NCBI RefSeq assembly: GCF_009469595.2
Contig: NZ_SSXV01000020.1
Coordinates: 1 to 64,000, forward strand
Direction of reading: 5' to 3'
Origin: Thauera sp. 2A1
Lineage (GTDB): Bacteria > Pseudomonadota > Gammaproteobacteria > Burkholderiales > Rhodocyclaceae
Length of the DNA: 64,000 nucleotides
Shown here: positions 51,800-60,928 of the stretch, piece by piece
Numbering within the stretch: position 1 is the stretch's first letter
How the letters are laid out: each line of letters opens with the position of its first letter
The notes under the pieces: generated by a model
Told to the model about the DNA's origin: nothing
The model's database searches: none
Seen by the model: the letters and a program-made list of their open reading frames with translations, nothing else
Made by a program: the position numbers and the translations under genes

Positions 51800-52051
51800 G
51801 TTTCATCTCCAGATTGGCACAACAAATGCAAGCAAGATCCGCACCGCGCTGCGTGCTGCATGGAACAGGCCCATCTCGGCGCGCGCGACCTTTCATCCGC
51901 ACCATTGTCGCGCACAAGGCCCCATGTCGGTGCATGCTTGACTGTTTGCAGACGGTTCTGCGGCTTGTCGCGCCGGGTGCCGATGCAAGAAAATGGATTT
52001 CATCCTGCAGTCGCCGCTCTCCAATCTGTCTCCCCGCGTCGGAATCCAGCC

Positions 52052-53464
52052 ATGCACAAACGCGACACCTCCCTCACCACCGACCAGAAGGCCCTGCAGG
52101 TCAACCTCGACAAGTACAAGTACGGCTCCATCGTCGAGATCGGCGCCGGGCAGGAAGTGGCGCGCCGCTTCTTCCAGGTGGGCGCGGCGGCCGGCACCAT
52201 CGCCAAGACCATGTCGGCCTACGACATGGCGGTGAGCGACGACATCTACGGCCATGTTGACCGCTACGTCAGCCGTGCGCGGCTGCTGCAGATGCTCGAG
52301 AAGGAGTTCAACCAGGTGGTGGCGCGGCTCGCCCACCTGCGGCCGAAGAACACCACCTTCTTCGCTTACGCCGCCACCGTCACCGCGCGCAGCTTCAAGC
52401 AGAAGAACGAATGCCACGGCTGGGTCGGCATCCGCCTGCAACTGCACCCGGGCGCGGAGCCCAGCGATGTGGTCATGCACGTGCGCATGCTCGACAACGA
52501 CAACGCACAGCAGGCCGAGGCGCTCGGCATCCTGGGTGTGAACCTGATCCATGGCGCCTTCTTCAACCACCATCACCCCGAATGGGTGGTCGAAGGTCTC
52601 GCCGATGGCCTGGGCTCGGAGCGCATCGAGGTGGACCTGATCCATTTCTCCGGCCCGTATTTCGACGAGGTCGAGAACCGCCTGATGAACCTGCACCTGA
52701 TCCGGAGCTGGCTGACGCGGGCGGTGGTGTTCAACCCGGCAGGCGAGGTGGTGGTGCCGGGCGAGCTGTTCTACCGCAAGCCGGTGATGGTGATCCGCGG
52801 CAGCTTCAAGCCGGTGACCTGCGTCAATGTGGACATGATGGCCGCTGGGCTGAGGCAGTTCAGCCAGCTCGCCGCGGTGGACCAGAACGAGATCGTGTCG
52901 CTGGCCGAGATCACGATGAATTCGCTGATCAGCGGCGACAACGTGGACGGCGCCGACTTCCTCGCCCGCATCGAGCTGCTCGCCTCGCAGGGCTACACGG
53001 TGATGATCTCCGACTACGTGCGCTTCTTCCGCCTGCGCGCCTACCTGCGACGCTACACGCAGAAGCCGATCGGCATCGTGCTGTCGGTGCGCGACTTCGA
53101 CTTCCTGTTCGACGAGAAATACTACGAAGGCCTGGAGGGCGGCATCCTCGAAGCTTTCGGCAAGCTGTTCCCGGACAACACCCACGTGTATGTCTACCCA
53201 TCGCGGCCCAGCGGCGGCGGCGCCGAGCTGGTGACGCTGGACAACGTGCAGGTGCCGGCCAGGCTGCGCCATCTGCTCGCGCATCTGGTGGAAAACGACA
53301 AGCTGCTCGCCGTGCGGCCGCTCGACGACAGCCACCTGCACATCGACGTGGCCGATGTGCTGGCCGGCCTGCGCCGCGGCCGCGGCGCCTGGGAGCAGGA
53401 CGTGCCCGAGCCGGTGGCGCAGCGCATCATCGAAGGGCGGCTGCTGGGCTACGACAGCGAATAG
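52052..53464 (+). CDS. Large conserved protein of unknown function
   Basis: 470 aa, soluble, with no signal peptide. The N-terminus is highly conserved-looking: ALQVNLDKYKYGSIVEIGAG, QEVARRFFQVGAAAGTIAKT, MSAYDMAVSDDIYG. Later blocks include FFAYAATVTARSFKQKNECHGWVG, LGVNLIHGAF and SDYVRFFRLRAYLRRYTQKP. Homologues in many proteobacteria carry inconsistent labels (TonB receptor-like, nicotinate-nucleotide adenylyltransferase). I see neither a TonB plug nor an HxGH nucleotidyl motif, so I leave the function open. It is divergent from gltA with a 252-bp gap that holds no other gene. Confidence 0.88.
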   Translation: MHKRDTSLTTDQKALQVNLDKYKYGSIVEIGAGQEVARRFFQVGAAAGTIAKTMSAYDMAVSDDIYGHVDRYVSRARLLQMLEKEFNQVVARLAHLRPKNTTFFAYAATVTARSFKQKNECHGWVGIRLQLHPGAEPSDVVMHVRMLDNDNAQQAEALGILGVNLIHGAFFNHHHPEWVVEGLADGLGSERIEVDLIHFSGPYFDEVENRLMNLHLIRSWLTRAVVFNPAGEVVVPGELFYRKPVMVIRGSFKPVTCVNVDMMAAGLRQFSQLAAVDQNEIVSLAEITMNSLISGDNVDGADFLARIELLASQGYTVMISDYVRFFRLRAYLRRYTQKPIGIVLSVRDFDFLFDEKYYEGLEGGILEAFGKLFPDNTHVYVYPSRPSGGGAELVTLDNVQVPARLRHLLAHLVENDKLLAVRPLDDSHLHIDVADVLAGLRRGRGAWEQDVPEPVAQRIIEGRLLGYDSE

Positions 53465-53566
53465 GGCGGAAACGACGGTGCCGATGTACGGAATGTGGTG
53501 GCATCCCGCATCGGCCCGAGCGTGTGTGCCGTCAGCGTGCCGCGGTCGTCATCAGTGGAGGTCAGC

Positions 53567-54505
53567 ATGAGCAATCCAGACCCTGTGGGCGCGTCGTCGC
53601 CCGCCAGCCTCGCGGACGTTGGCGGCCCGCGGCTGCAGCGCATCGTCGCGCGCACGGCGGAGATCGGTGGTGGAGTGTCGGTCAGCCGGCTGCTCCCCAC
53701 GCGTCAGCGGCGCATGGTGGGGGCGTGGTGCTTCCTGGACCATGCGGGCCCGGCGGGCTTCGAGCCGGGCGCAGGGATGCGGGTCGGGCCGCATCCGCAC
53801 ATCGGGCTGCAGACCTTCACCTGGATGATCGAGGGCGAGGTGCTGCATCGCGACAGCCTGGGCCATGTGCAGGTGATCCGCCCGGGGCAGGTCAATCTGA
53901 TGACGGCCGGGCGCGGAATCGCTCACACCGAGGAATCGCTGCCGGGTGAGCGCCGGCTGCACGCGGCGCAGCTCTGGATCGCGCTGCCGGCGGCCGAGCG
54001 CGACTGCGCGCCCGCCTTCGACCATTACCCCGACCTGCCGGTGTGGGACGAGCAGGGCTGCCGCTGCACGCTGCTGGCCGGGCGCTGGGGCGGGCGGGAG
54101 GCGCCGGCGCGGCTGTATTCGCCGCTGGTGGGCCTCGACCTGCATGCGCCCGCCGGATCCCGCCTTAAGCTGACGCTGGAGCCGGGCTTCGAGTACTGCG
54201 TGCTGCCGCTCGACGGTTCGGTGACGATCGATGGCGAGCGCTTCGACGTCAATGAACTCGCCGACCTCGGCCGCGGCCGCGACGGTCTCGACATCCTGCT
54301 TGCCGCGGGGACGCGGGCCTTGCTGCTGGGCGGAGCGCCCTTCGGTGCGGAAGTGCTGATGTGGTGGAACTTCGTCGGCCACAACAAGGGCGAGATTGCC
54401 CGTGCCCAGCGCGACTGGGAGGCCGGTAGCGAACGCTTCGGACGCATCGACGGCTGGAACGGCCCGCCGCTGGTGGCGCCGCCGCTGCCGTGGGGCGGGG
54501 TCTAG
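53567..54505 (+). CDS. Pirin family protein
   Basis: 312 aa from the ATG at 53567 (GGAGG upstream). The N-terminal cupin has the iron-binding region VGPHPHIGLQTFTWMIEGEV with two His and a later His/Glu in GRGIAHTEESLPGE. The C-terminal cupin has the usual LLLGGAPFGAEVLMWWNFVG. Bacterial pirins act as quercetinases or redox-sensing partners of other proteins; the substrate here is unknown. Confidence 0.94.
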   Translation: MSNPDPVGASSPASLADVGGPRLQRIVARTAEIGGGVSVSRLLPTRQRRMVGAWCFLDHAGPAGFEPGAGMRVGPHPHIGLQTFTWMIEGEVLHRDSLGHVQVIRPGQVNLMTAGRGIAHTEESLPGERRLHAAQLWIALPAAERDCAPAFDHYPDLPVWDEQGCRCTLLAGRWGGREAPARLYSPLVGLDLHAPAGSRLKLTLEPGFEYCVLPLDGSVTIDGERFDVNELADLGRGRDGLDILLAAGTRALLLGGAPFGAEVLMWWNFVGHNKGEIARAQRDWEAGSERFGRIDGWNGPPLVAPPLPWGGV

Positions 54506-54583
54506 GCCGCCGGTGCTGAGGGACGCGCATCAGACGCGTCTGTTAGCATGCGGACCGCGTAATTCCCCGACCCCGCCCTGCGA

Positions 54584-55321
54584 ATGAACGACAGCTCCGA
54601 AGCCATCCCCCCGATCTACGGCGACCCCTCCTCGCCGGCAGGGCTCTCTGCTCCGGGCATTCCCGCCTATCTGCAGAAGGTTTACTGGTGGGCGTATCTG
54701 CACCCCAACGCGGTGCGCGTGTTCGAGCGCGAATGGCTGGTGAACCTGATCCTGTGGGGCAACTTCGCCCGCCTGCGCGATGCTGCGCTGGCCGAATTCG
54801 GCGAGCGCATCGAGCAGCAGGTGCTGCAGGTCGCCTGCGTGTATGGCGACTTCACCCAGCGCATCGCCGCCCGCCTGCACGGCGAAGGTCGGCTCGACGT
54901 GGTGGACGTGGCGCCGATCCAGCTCGCCAACCTGCGCCGCAAGCTGGGGGCGGATTCGCCGGTGCGCCTGCACCGCCAGGACGCGAGCGCGCTGCATTTC
55001 CCCGATGCCAGCGTCGATGCCACGCTGCTGTTCTTCCTGCTGCACGAGCAGCCCGAGGCGGTGCGCCGTGCCACGCTCGCCGAGGCGCTGCGGGTGACGC
55101 GCCCCGGCGGCAAGGTGGTGATCGTCGATTACCACCGCCCGGCACGCTGGCATCCGCTGCACCTGCCGATGCGCCTGGTGCTGCGCACGCTGGAGCCTTT
55201 CGCGCTCGATCTGTGGCGGCGCGACATCACCGATTTCCTGCCGCCGGAAGTCGCGCCCGCCGCAGTCCGCAAGACGACCGCATTCGGCCGTCTGTACCAG
55301 AAGGTGGTGATCCGGGTTTGA
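54584..55321 (+). CDS. rquA: RquA-type rhodoquinone biosynthesis methyltransferase-like enzyme
   Basis: 245 aa. The family signature is at the N-terminus: IPAYLQKVYWWAYLHPNAVR then VFEREWLVNLILWGNFARLR. The SAM-binding strand is atypical: VACVYGDFT in place of the usual D.G.G.G, followed by VVDVAPIQLANLRRKLG. RquA replaces a methoxy group of ubiquinone by an amino group to give rhodoquinone, which supports fumarate respiration. The presence of this gene predicts rhodoquinone production and an anaerobic lifestyle phase. Confidence 0.88.
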   Translation: MNDSSEAIPPIYGDPSSPAGLSAPGIPAYLQKVYWWAYLHPNAVRVFEREWLVNLILWGNFARLRDAALAEFGERIEQQVLQVACVYGDFTQRIAARLHGEGRLDVVDVAPIQLANLRRKLGADSPVRLHRQDASALHFPDASVDATLLFFLLHEQPEAVRRATLAEALRVTRPGGKVVIVDYHRPARWHPLHLPMRLVLRTLEPFALDLWRRDITDFLPPEVAPAAVRKTTAFGRLYQKVVIRV

Positions 55322-55374
55322 GGGACATGCCTGCGGCAACCTGACGTACTGAGGGGTTTTCTGTTCAAAAAGTG

Positions 55375-55403
55375 CCGCCAGAACAACGTTGTGCATCTGG
55401 CGG
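55375..55403. repeat. Hairpin after rquA
   Basis: CCGCCAGA-N13-TCTGGCGG lies 54 bp after the rquA stop. A TTTT tract precedes rather than follows it on the plus strand. It is a possible terminator or processing site; the rest of the 250-bp gap to the sulfatase gene shows nothing else. Confidence 0.35.
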
Positions 55404-55572
55404 ACGTCGCACGTGATTCAGTTGATCATGGAAGTATCGATTTCTATGATCCGGGGATCAATAAAAGGCTCTCCCGCCGCTTGCTCACCGTTACGCCCGA
55501 GTCCGGGCTTCGAGCGGTCGCGCCTGCGGCAGGACCAGGCCTGCTGCGCACCCCCTCACAGGAGACTCATCG

Positions 55573-57285
55573 ATGAAGAACAGACTGGCGATCATCGCCG
55601 CAGCCGCGTTCGCGCTGCTTCCCGCGGCGCAGGCGGCAACGCCGCAAGCTGCGACGAACACGGGCAAGCGCCCGAACATACTGCTGGTGGTGGCCGACGA
55701 TCTCGGATATTCGGACATCGGCGCCTTCGGCGGCGAGATCGACACGCCCAACCTCGACCGCCTGGCGCAGGAAGGCAAGCGCATGACGAGCTTCTACGCC
55801 TCGCCGTTCTGCTCGCCCACGCGCTCCATCCTGATGTCCGGCACCGACAATCACCTGGCCGGGTTTGGCGCCATGGCCGAATTCCTCGTTCCCGAACAGC
55901 GGGGCAAGCCGGGCTACGAGGGCAACCTCAATGCGCGCATCGTGCCGCTGCCTCAACTGCTGCACGACGCCGGCTACCGCACGATGATGGCGGGCAAGTG
56001 GCACCTCGGCGGGCGCGAGGAAGACAGCCCGGCGGCACGCGGCTTCGATTATTCGTACGCGATGATGCAGGGCGGAGCCGGACACTTCGATCAGGTGCGG
56101 GTGAACTACGCCGACGCCAGCAAACTCGACCGCACGCTGTATCGCGAGAATGGCAAGCCGGTGCTGCTGCCGCAGAACTTCTACTCGAGCGAATTCTTCG
56201 CCCGCACCATCATCGGCGAGATCGAGAACAACCGCGCCAGCGGCAAGCCCTTCTTCGCCTATCTCGCCTTCACCGCGCCGCACTGGCCGCTGCAGGCGCG
56301 CGAAGGAACGATCGAGAAGTACATGGGCCGCTACGACGGCGGTTACGACCAGATCCGCAAGGAGCGCGCCGAGCGCATGAAGCGGCTCGGCATCATCACC
56401 CGTGATGTCGAGCCCTACGAGGGCAATCCGGTCTGGCAGCGCTGGAACCAGCTCACGCCGGAGCAGAAGCGTATCGAGAGCAAGCGCATGGCGGTGTATG
56501 CCGCGATGGTCGACGACATGGACCGCCACCTGGGCGAGGTCATCGCCTATCTGAAGCAGATCGGCGAATACGACAACACCTTCGTGCTGTTCATGTCCGA
56601 CAACGGTGCGGACGGTAACACCGCGCTCGACATCGGCGTGGCGCGCGAGTGGGTCGCCCGCCACATGGACAACAGCCTGCAGAACACCGGCCGCGCCAAC
56701 TCCTTCATCGAATATGGCCCGGGTTGGGCGCAAGTGGGTTCGACTCCGCACCACATGTACAAGTCCTTCCTGTACGAGGGCGGCATTTCGGTGCCGGCGA
56801 TCGCGCGTGGCCCCGGCGTCGCCGGCAAGGGCTCGATCTCCACGGCCTTCACCCACGCCATGGACGTGATGCCGACGCTGCTGGAACTCGCCGGTGCGAA
56901 GCATCCCGGCACGCAGTATCAGGGACGGACGGTGCTGCCGATGAAGGGGCGCTCGATGCTGCCGGTGCTGTCGGGCGAAGCGGCTGCCGTGCGCGGCGAC
57001 AACGACGTCGTCGGCTGGGAGCTGGGTGGCCGCAAGGCCTTGCGCAAGGGGGACTGGAAGATCGTCTGGTCCAACAAGCCCTGGGGCACGGGAGATTGGG
57101 AGCTCTACAACCTCGCGGCGGACCGTGCCGAGCTCAACAATCTCGCGGCGTCCTTCCCGCAAAAAGTTGCGGAGCTGATCGCTGACTACCAGGCATACGA
57201 GCGGGAAGTCGGCGTCGTCGATGTGCCGGGCCTGGCCGACCGCATTCCGTACAGCAACAGCACGCGCTATTACGACGACCTGTGA
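55573..57285 (+). CDS. Sulfatase (arylsulfatase, formylglycine type)
   Basis: 570 aa with AGGAGA upstream. A signal peptide (ending ALLPAAQA) is followed by the alkaline-phosphatase-like sulfatase core: NILLVVADDLGYSDIGAFGG with metal Asp pair, the formylglycine site FCSPTRS with C80 as the residue to be oxidised, MAGKWHLG, and FVLFMSDNGADGN with the second metal pair. The long C-terminal domain is usual for arylsulfatases. CxPxR can be matured by FGE or anSME; neither gene is in the window. It releases sulfate from sulfate esters in the periplasm. Confidence 0.94.
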   Translation: MKNRLAIIAAAAFALLPAAQAATPQAATNTGKRPNILLVVADDLGYSDIGAFGGEIDTPNLDRLAQEGKRMTSFYASPFCSPTRSILMSGTDNHLAGFGAMAEFLVPEQRGKPGYEGNLNARIVPLPQLLHDAGYRTMMAGKWHLGGREEDSPAARGFDYSYAMMQGGAGHFDQVRVNYADASKLDRTLYRENGKPVLLPQNFYSSEFFARTIIGEIENNRASGKPFFAYLAFTAPHWPLQAREGTIEKYMGRYDGGYDQIRKERAERMKRLGIITRDVEPYEGNPVWQRWNQLTPEQKRIESKRMAVYAAMVDDMDRHLGEVIAYLKQIGEYDNTFVLFMSDNGADGNTALDIGVAREWVARHMDNSLQNTGRANSFIEYGPGWAQVGSTPHHMYKSFLYEGGISVPAIARGPGVAGKGSISTAFTHAMDVMPTLLELAGAKHPGTQYQGRTVLPMKGRSMLPVLSGEAAAVRGDNDVVGWELGGRKALRKGDWKIVWSNKPWGTGDWELYNLAADRAELNNLAASFPQKVAELIADYQAYEREVGVVDVPGLADRIPYSNSTRYYDDL

Positions 57286-57303
57286 TGCCCGGCCGGGGCG
57301 GCT

Positions 57304-59814
57304 TCAGGACGCCGTTTCGTTCCAGCGCATCACCCAGGGCTGGAGCTGGTGGGCGGGCATGGGGCGCGACAGGCCGTAGCCCTGGGCGAGGTCGCAGCCG
57401 AGCGCCTTCAGCCGCTCGATATGGGCGGGTGTCTCGGCGCCCTCGGCGATGACCAGGCGGTTGAAGGCCCGGCCCAGGGCGATGATGCCCTTGACGATGC
57501 TCAGGTCCGCCTCGTTGTCGAGCATGCCCAGCACGAAGCTGCGGTCTATCTTCAGCGCATCGACCGGAAGCTGGCGCATGTAGGTCATCGACGAGTAGCC
57601 GGTGCCGAAATCATCCAGTGAGAACAGCACGCCCAGCGCCCGGCATTCGTCCAGCCGTTCACACACCCGGGTGAAGTCGGAGATGCGCGAGGTTTCGAGG
57701 ATTTCCAGCGCCAGCAGGCGCGGCGGGGCGACTTCATGGCGCTGCAGCGCGGCACTCAGCATGGGCACGAAGTCGTCGCCCAGCAGGTGCTCGGCCGTCA
57801 CGTTGACGCTGATCGGCAGCGTCAGGCCCTGTTCATGCCACGCCCGCTGCTGGCGCAGCGCCTCGTCGATCACCCAGTCGCCGACCTTCACCTCGAGCGG
57901 GGTGCCGTCCAGCGCTTCGATGAACTCGCCCGGCGGGCGGATGCGGCCGTCGGGCAACTGCCAGCGGATGAGCGCCTCTGCCGACCAGATGCGGCCGCTG
58001 CGCAGATCGAGCTTGGGCTGGAAGAACAGGCGGAAATCGCCGTCCTTCAGCGCCTGCTCGGCTGCCTGCAACAACTCGGCGCGCGCGCGGCTGGTGAAGC
58101 CTTCCTCGCGGTCGAACACCACCACGCAGTTGCGGCCGCGCTCCTTGGCGCGATAGAGCGCCTGGTCGGCGTAACGGATGAGCTCGTCGGCCGACAGCTC
58201 CAGCTCGGGATACAGGGCGACGCCGATGCTCGCGCTCAGCACGATTTCCTTGCCCGGATAGATGCCGAACGGCGCGCGCGCGAGATCCATCACCCGCTGG
58301 ATCAGGTCCAGCGCCTCCTGCCGGGTGCGCAATCCGGTGAGCAGCAACAGGAATTCGTCGCCGCCGACGCGGCCGATCGTGTCGTGGCCGCGCAGCGCGT
58401 GGGAAATACGTGCCGCGAAGCTCGTCAGCAGGCGGTCGCCCACGCTGCGGTCGTGCGTCTCGTTGATCTGCTTGAAGCGGTCGAGGTCCAGGTAGCAGAC
58501 GGCCACCACTTCCTGATGACGCTTGGCATGCTCGACGGCGATGTGCAGTCGATCGCTCACCAGCCGCCGGTTCGGCAGGCCGGTCAGCGCGTCGTAGTAC
58601 GTTGCGCGGTCGAGCTCGTACTCGTGCTCCTTCACCTCGGTGAGGTCGCGAAATACCGCGACGTAACGCTCGGGCTGCCCCTGCTCGTCCAGCACCGCGT
58701 CGATCGAAAGCCATTCGGCATAGATCTCGCCGTTCTTGCGCTTGTTCCAGATCTCCCCCTGCCAGCGCCCCTTGAGCTCGACTTCGTGCCACAGCGCGCG
58801 GTAGAACTCCGCACCCTGGCGGCCGGACTTGAGCATCGAGGCCCGCTGTCCGACGACTTCGCCGGCGGCGTAGCCCGTCAGGCGGCAGAACGCGTCGTTC
58901 ACCTCGAGGATACGGGCATCGAGGTCGGTGATCATGACCCCCTCCTGGGTGGAAGAGAACACCTGGGCGGTGAGGCGGAGCTTGGCGCGCTGGCGCTCCG
59001 CCTCGGTCACGTCGAGCAGGACGCCGTGCCACAGGATGCTGCCGTCGGCGAGGCGTTCCGGCGTTGCCACGCCCTTGATCCACAGTTCGCCGCGCGTCGG
59101 GTGCAGGACCCGGTAGAGATCGCGCCATTCGTCGAGTTGCGCGGCCGATGCCGTGATCGTCGCCACGACCCGGGCGCGGTCGTCAGGATGGATGGCCTCG
59201 AACACCGGCGCGGCATTGTCGATGACGTCGGCGGGCTTGCAACCGAAAATGAGTTCGATGGTGTCGGTGGCGTAGGGGAAGTGCGCGCTGCCGTCGGGGT
59301 GCAGGCGATACTGGTACAGGCAGCCGGGCAGATGCGAGGCGAGGCGGCGGAAGCGCTCCAGGATCGCGTCGCGTTCGGCCTCGGCTTCCTTTTGCCGGGT
59401 CAGATCGGTATGCGCGCCGACCATCCACTGCGGGCGGCCCTCCGTGTCGCGGGACAGCAGCCGGCCGCTGTCGAGCACCCACACCCAATGGCCATTCTTG
59501 TGGCGCATGCGGCATTCGCACTCGTAGCGTTCGGCCTCGCCGCGCCAGTGGCGCTGCAACTGTCGGCCGGACTTGGCAAGGTCGTCAGGGTGGACCAGCG
59601 ATTCCCACAGCGCGATCGTGGGTGTGTCGAGTTCATCCAGGGTGTAGCCGACGATACGCGCCCATTCCCTGTTGATGCGGATTTCCCCGGTCTGTACGTT
59701 CCAGGCCCAGGTGCCGATGCCTGCACCTTGAATCTGCAGCCCGGACAGCAGCGTCTCGTCGCGCGGGGCAGGGGAGAGGGGGTAATCCGTCGTATCGGGG
59801 ATCGGGGCTGGCAT
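57304..59814 (-). CDS. PAS-PAS-PAS-GGDEF-EAL protein
   Basis: 836 aa, with no membrane segment. Three PAS/PAC units occupy residues about 25-385 (ETLLSGLQIQGAGIGTWAWN; MRHKNGHWVWVLDSGRLL; EGVMITDLDARILEVNDAFC). GGDEF has an intact VGGDEFLLLL motif near residue 480. The EAL domain has EALIRW near residue 613 and ALKIDRSFVLGML. Both catalytic motifs look intact, so it may switch between making and degrading cyclic di-GMP on PAS signals. It is convergent with the sulfatase gene. Confidence 0.94.
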   Translation of the reverse strand: MPAPIPDTTDYPLSPAPRDETLLSGLQIQGAGIGTWAWNVQTGEIRINREWARIVGYTLDELDTPTIALWESLVHPDDLAKSGRQLQRHWRGEAERYECECRMRHKNGHWVWVLDSGRLLSRDTEGRPQWMVGAHTDLTRQKEAEAERDAILERFRRLASHLPGCLYQYRLHPDGSAHFPYATDTIELIFGCKPADVIDNAAPVFEAIHPDDRARVVATITASAAQLDEWRDLYRVLHPTRGELWIKGVATPERLADGSILWHGVLLDVTEAERQRAKLRLTAQVFSSTQEGVMITDLDARILEVNDAFCRLTGYAAGEVVGQRASMLKSGRQGAEFYRALWHEVELKGRWQGEIWNKRKNGEIYAEWLSIDAVLDEQGQPERYVAVFRDLTEVKEHEYELDRATYYDALTGLPNRRLVSDRLHIAVEHAKRHQEVVAVCYLDLDRFKQINETHDRSVGDRLLTSFAARISHALRGHDTIGRVGGDEFLLLLTGLRTRQEALDLIQRVMDLARAPFGIYPGKEIVLSASIGVALYPELELSADELIRYADQALYRAKERGRNCVVVFDREEGFTSRARAELLQAAEQALKDGDFRLFFQPKLDLRSGRIWSAEALIRWQLPDGRIRPPGEFIEALDGTPLEVKVGDWVIDEALRQQRAWHEQGLTLPISVNVTAEHLLGDDFVPMLSAALQRHEVAPPRLLALEILETSRISDFTRVCERLDECRALGVLFSLDDFGTGYSSMTYMRQLPVDALKIDRSFVLGMLDNEADLSIVKGIIALGRAFNRLVIAEGAETPAHIERLKALGCDLAQGYGLSRPMPAHQLQPWVMRWNETAS

Positions 59815-59937
59815 CGTTGCAGATTCAATTTATTTTGTACAAACTCGAAACGATTATGCCCAATTCGGGGAGTAAGCCAAGGGAAAAAGTCGAGCGCTGC
59901 AAGCCGACAGCGGCGACGGAGCGGCGTTTACAATGTC

Positions 59938-59979
59938 GCGCCCTGCGCAGTGGCCGTGCTTGGCCACTGCGCAGGGCGC
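59938..59979. repeat. Perfect 18-bp-stem hairpin between divergent genes
   Basis: GCGCCCTGCGCAGTGGCC and its exact complement flank the 6-nt loop GTGCTT. It lies in the 216-bp gap between the PAS-GGDEF-EAL gene and the M23 peptidase gene, 52 bp before the latter's start. There is no T-run on either strand, so it is not a normal terminator. It could form a cruciform or an mRNA leader hairpin. Confidence 0.7.
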
Positions 59980-60030
59980 TGCGCTGGCCGGATGAACTGC
60001 GCCGGCGACATGCCACCTTCGCGAACGACC

Positions 60031-60924
60031 ATGCCCCGCTTCTGCCTTCGATCCAGCCCACGATTCCCTGCCTGGCGCGCCTTCGCCGCCCTCCTGCTTG
60101 CCGGCCTGGCCCTGTCGTCCGCGGCCGGCGCCGCGCCGCCCGCCGGCCCTGAGCTGCCGCGCGCGCGCGCCGTGCCCGGCGGCGTGGCGATCATCGACCT
60201 GGGCGCATCGCCGGTGCCGCCGCAGGCCATGCTGGACGGCACACCGGTGCTCGTGGTCGATGAGGGCGGCCAGTGGCGCGCGGTGGCCGGGCTGCGCCTC
60301 GACACCGAGCCGGGCACGCACGAGCTCGTCGTACGCCGCGAGGGCGGCGCCGAGACGCGGCAGTCCTTCGTCGTGTCGCCGGTGCGCTATGCGGAACAGC
60401 GGCTGAAAGTCGCGCCCGGCAAAGTGGATCTCTCCGCCGAGGATCTGGCGCGTTACGAGCGCGAGCGCGACCACCTCGCCAGTGTCGCTACCACCCGCAG
60501 CGACATGCTGCCGGGTACGTTGCGCATGCTGCAGCCCGCCGCAGGGCGCCGTTCCAGCTCCTTCGGGCTGCGTCGCATCTTCAACGGCCAGCCGCGCAAC
60601 CCCCACAGCGGCATGGACATCGCCGCGCCGGCGGGCGCGCCGGTGGTGGCCGCCGGGGCAGGGCGCGTCATCGACAGCGGCGACTATTTCTTCAATGGCG
60701 GCACGATCTGGCTCGACCACGGCAGCGGCCTGCTGACCATGTACTGCCACCTCAGCGCCATCGACGTGAAGCCGGGCGACGTCGTCGCTGCCGGGCAGCG
60801 CATCGGCGCGGTGGGAGCGACCGGCCGTGTCACCGGCCCGCACCTGCACTGGTCGGTCAGCCTCAACCGTGCAATGGTCGATCCGTCGCTGTTCCTCGAC
60901 GAACCGGCGGCGGGCGGGCACTAG
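60031..60924 (+). CDS. M23 family metallopeptidase (periplasmic LytM type)
   Basis: 297 aa from the ATG at 60031; an ATG at 59992 is an alternative. A signal peptide (AFAALLLAGLALSSAAGA) precedes an N-terminal beta domain. The C-terminal LytM domain has the zinc motifs NPHSGMDIAAPAG (HxxxD) and GPHLHWSVSLN (HxH). GRRSSSFGLRRIFNGQPRNP gives the usual loop before the first motif. It cleaves peptidoglycan cross-bridges or, if degenerate, activates amidases; here the metal ligands are complete. The sensor kinase gene starts 5 bp after its stop. Confidence 0.93.
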   Translation: MPRFCLRSSPRFPAWRAFAALLLAGLALSSAAGAAPPAGPELPRARAVPGGVAIIDLGASPVPPQAMLDGTPVLVVDEGGQWRAVAGLRLDTEPGTHELVVRREGGAETRQSFVVSPVRYAEQRLKVAPGKVDLSAEDLARYERERDHLASVATTRSDMLPGTLRMLQPAAGRRSSSFGLRRIFNGQPRNPHSGMDIAAPAGAPVVAAGAGRVIDSGDYFFNGGTIWLDHGSGLLTMYCHLSAIDVKPGDVVAAGQRIGAVGATGRVTGPHLHWSVSLNRAMVDPSLFLDEPAAGGH

Positions 60925-60928
60925 CACC

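Noticed and set aside
57736..60924. A very long plus-strand open frame antisense to the PAS-GGDEF-EAL gene and continuing into the M23 peptidase gene.
   Set aside because: Only the last part (from 60031) has protein-family features. The rest is antisense shadow of the GGDEF-EAL gene, with His/Arg/Gln-rich sequence typical of high-GC shadow frames.
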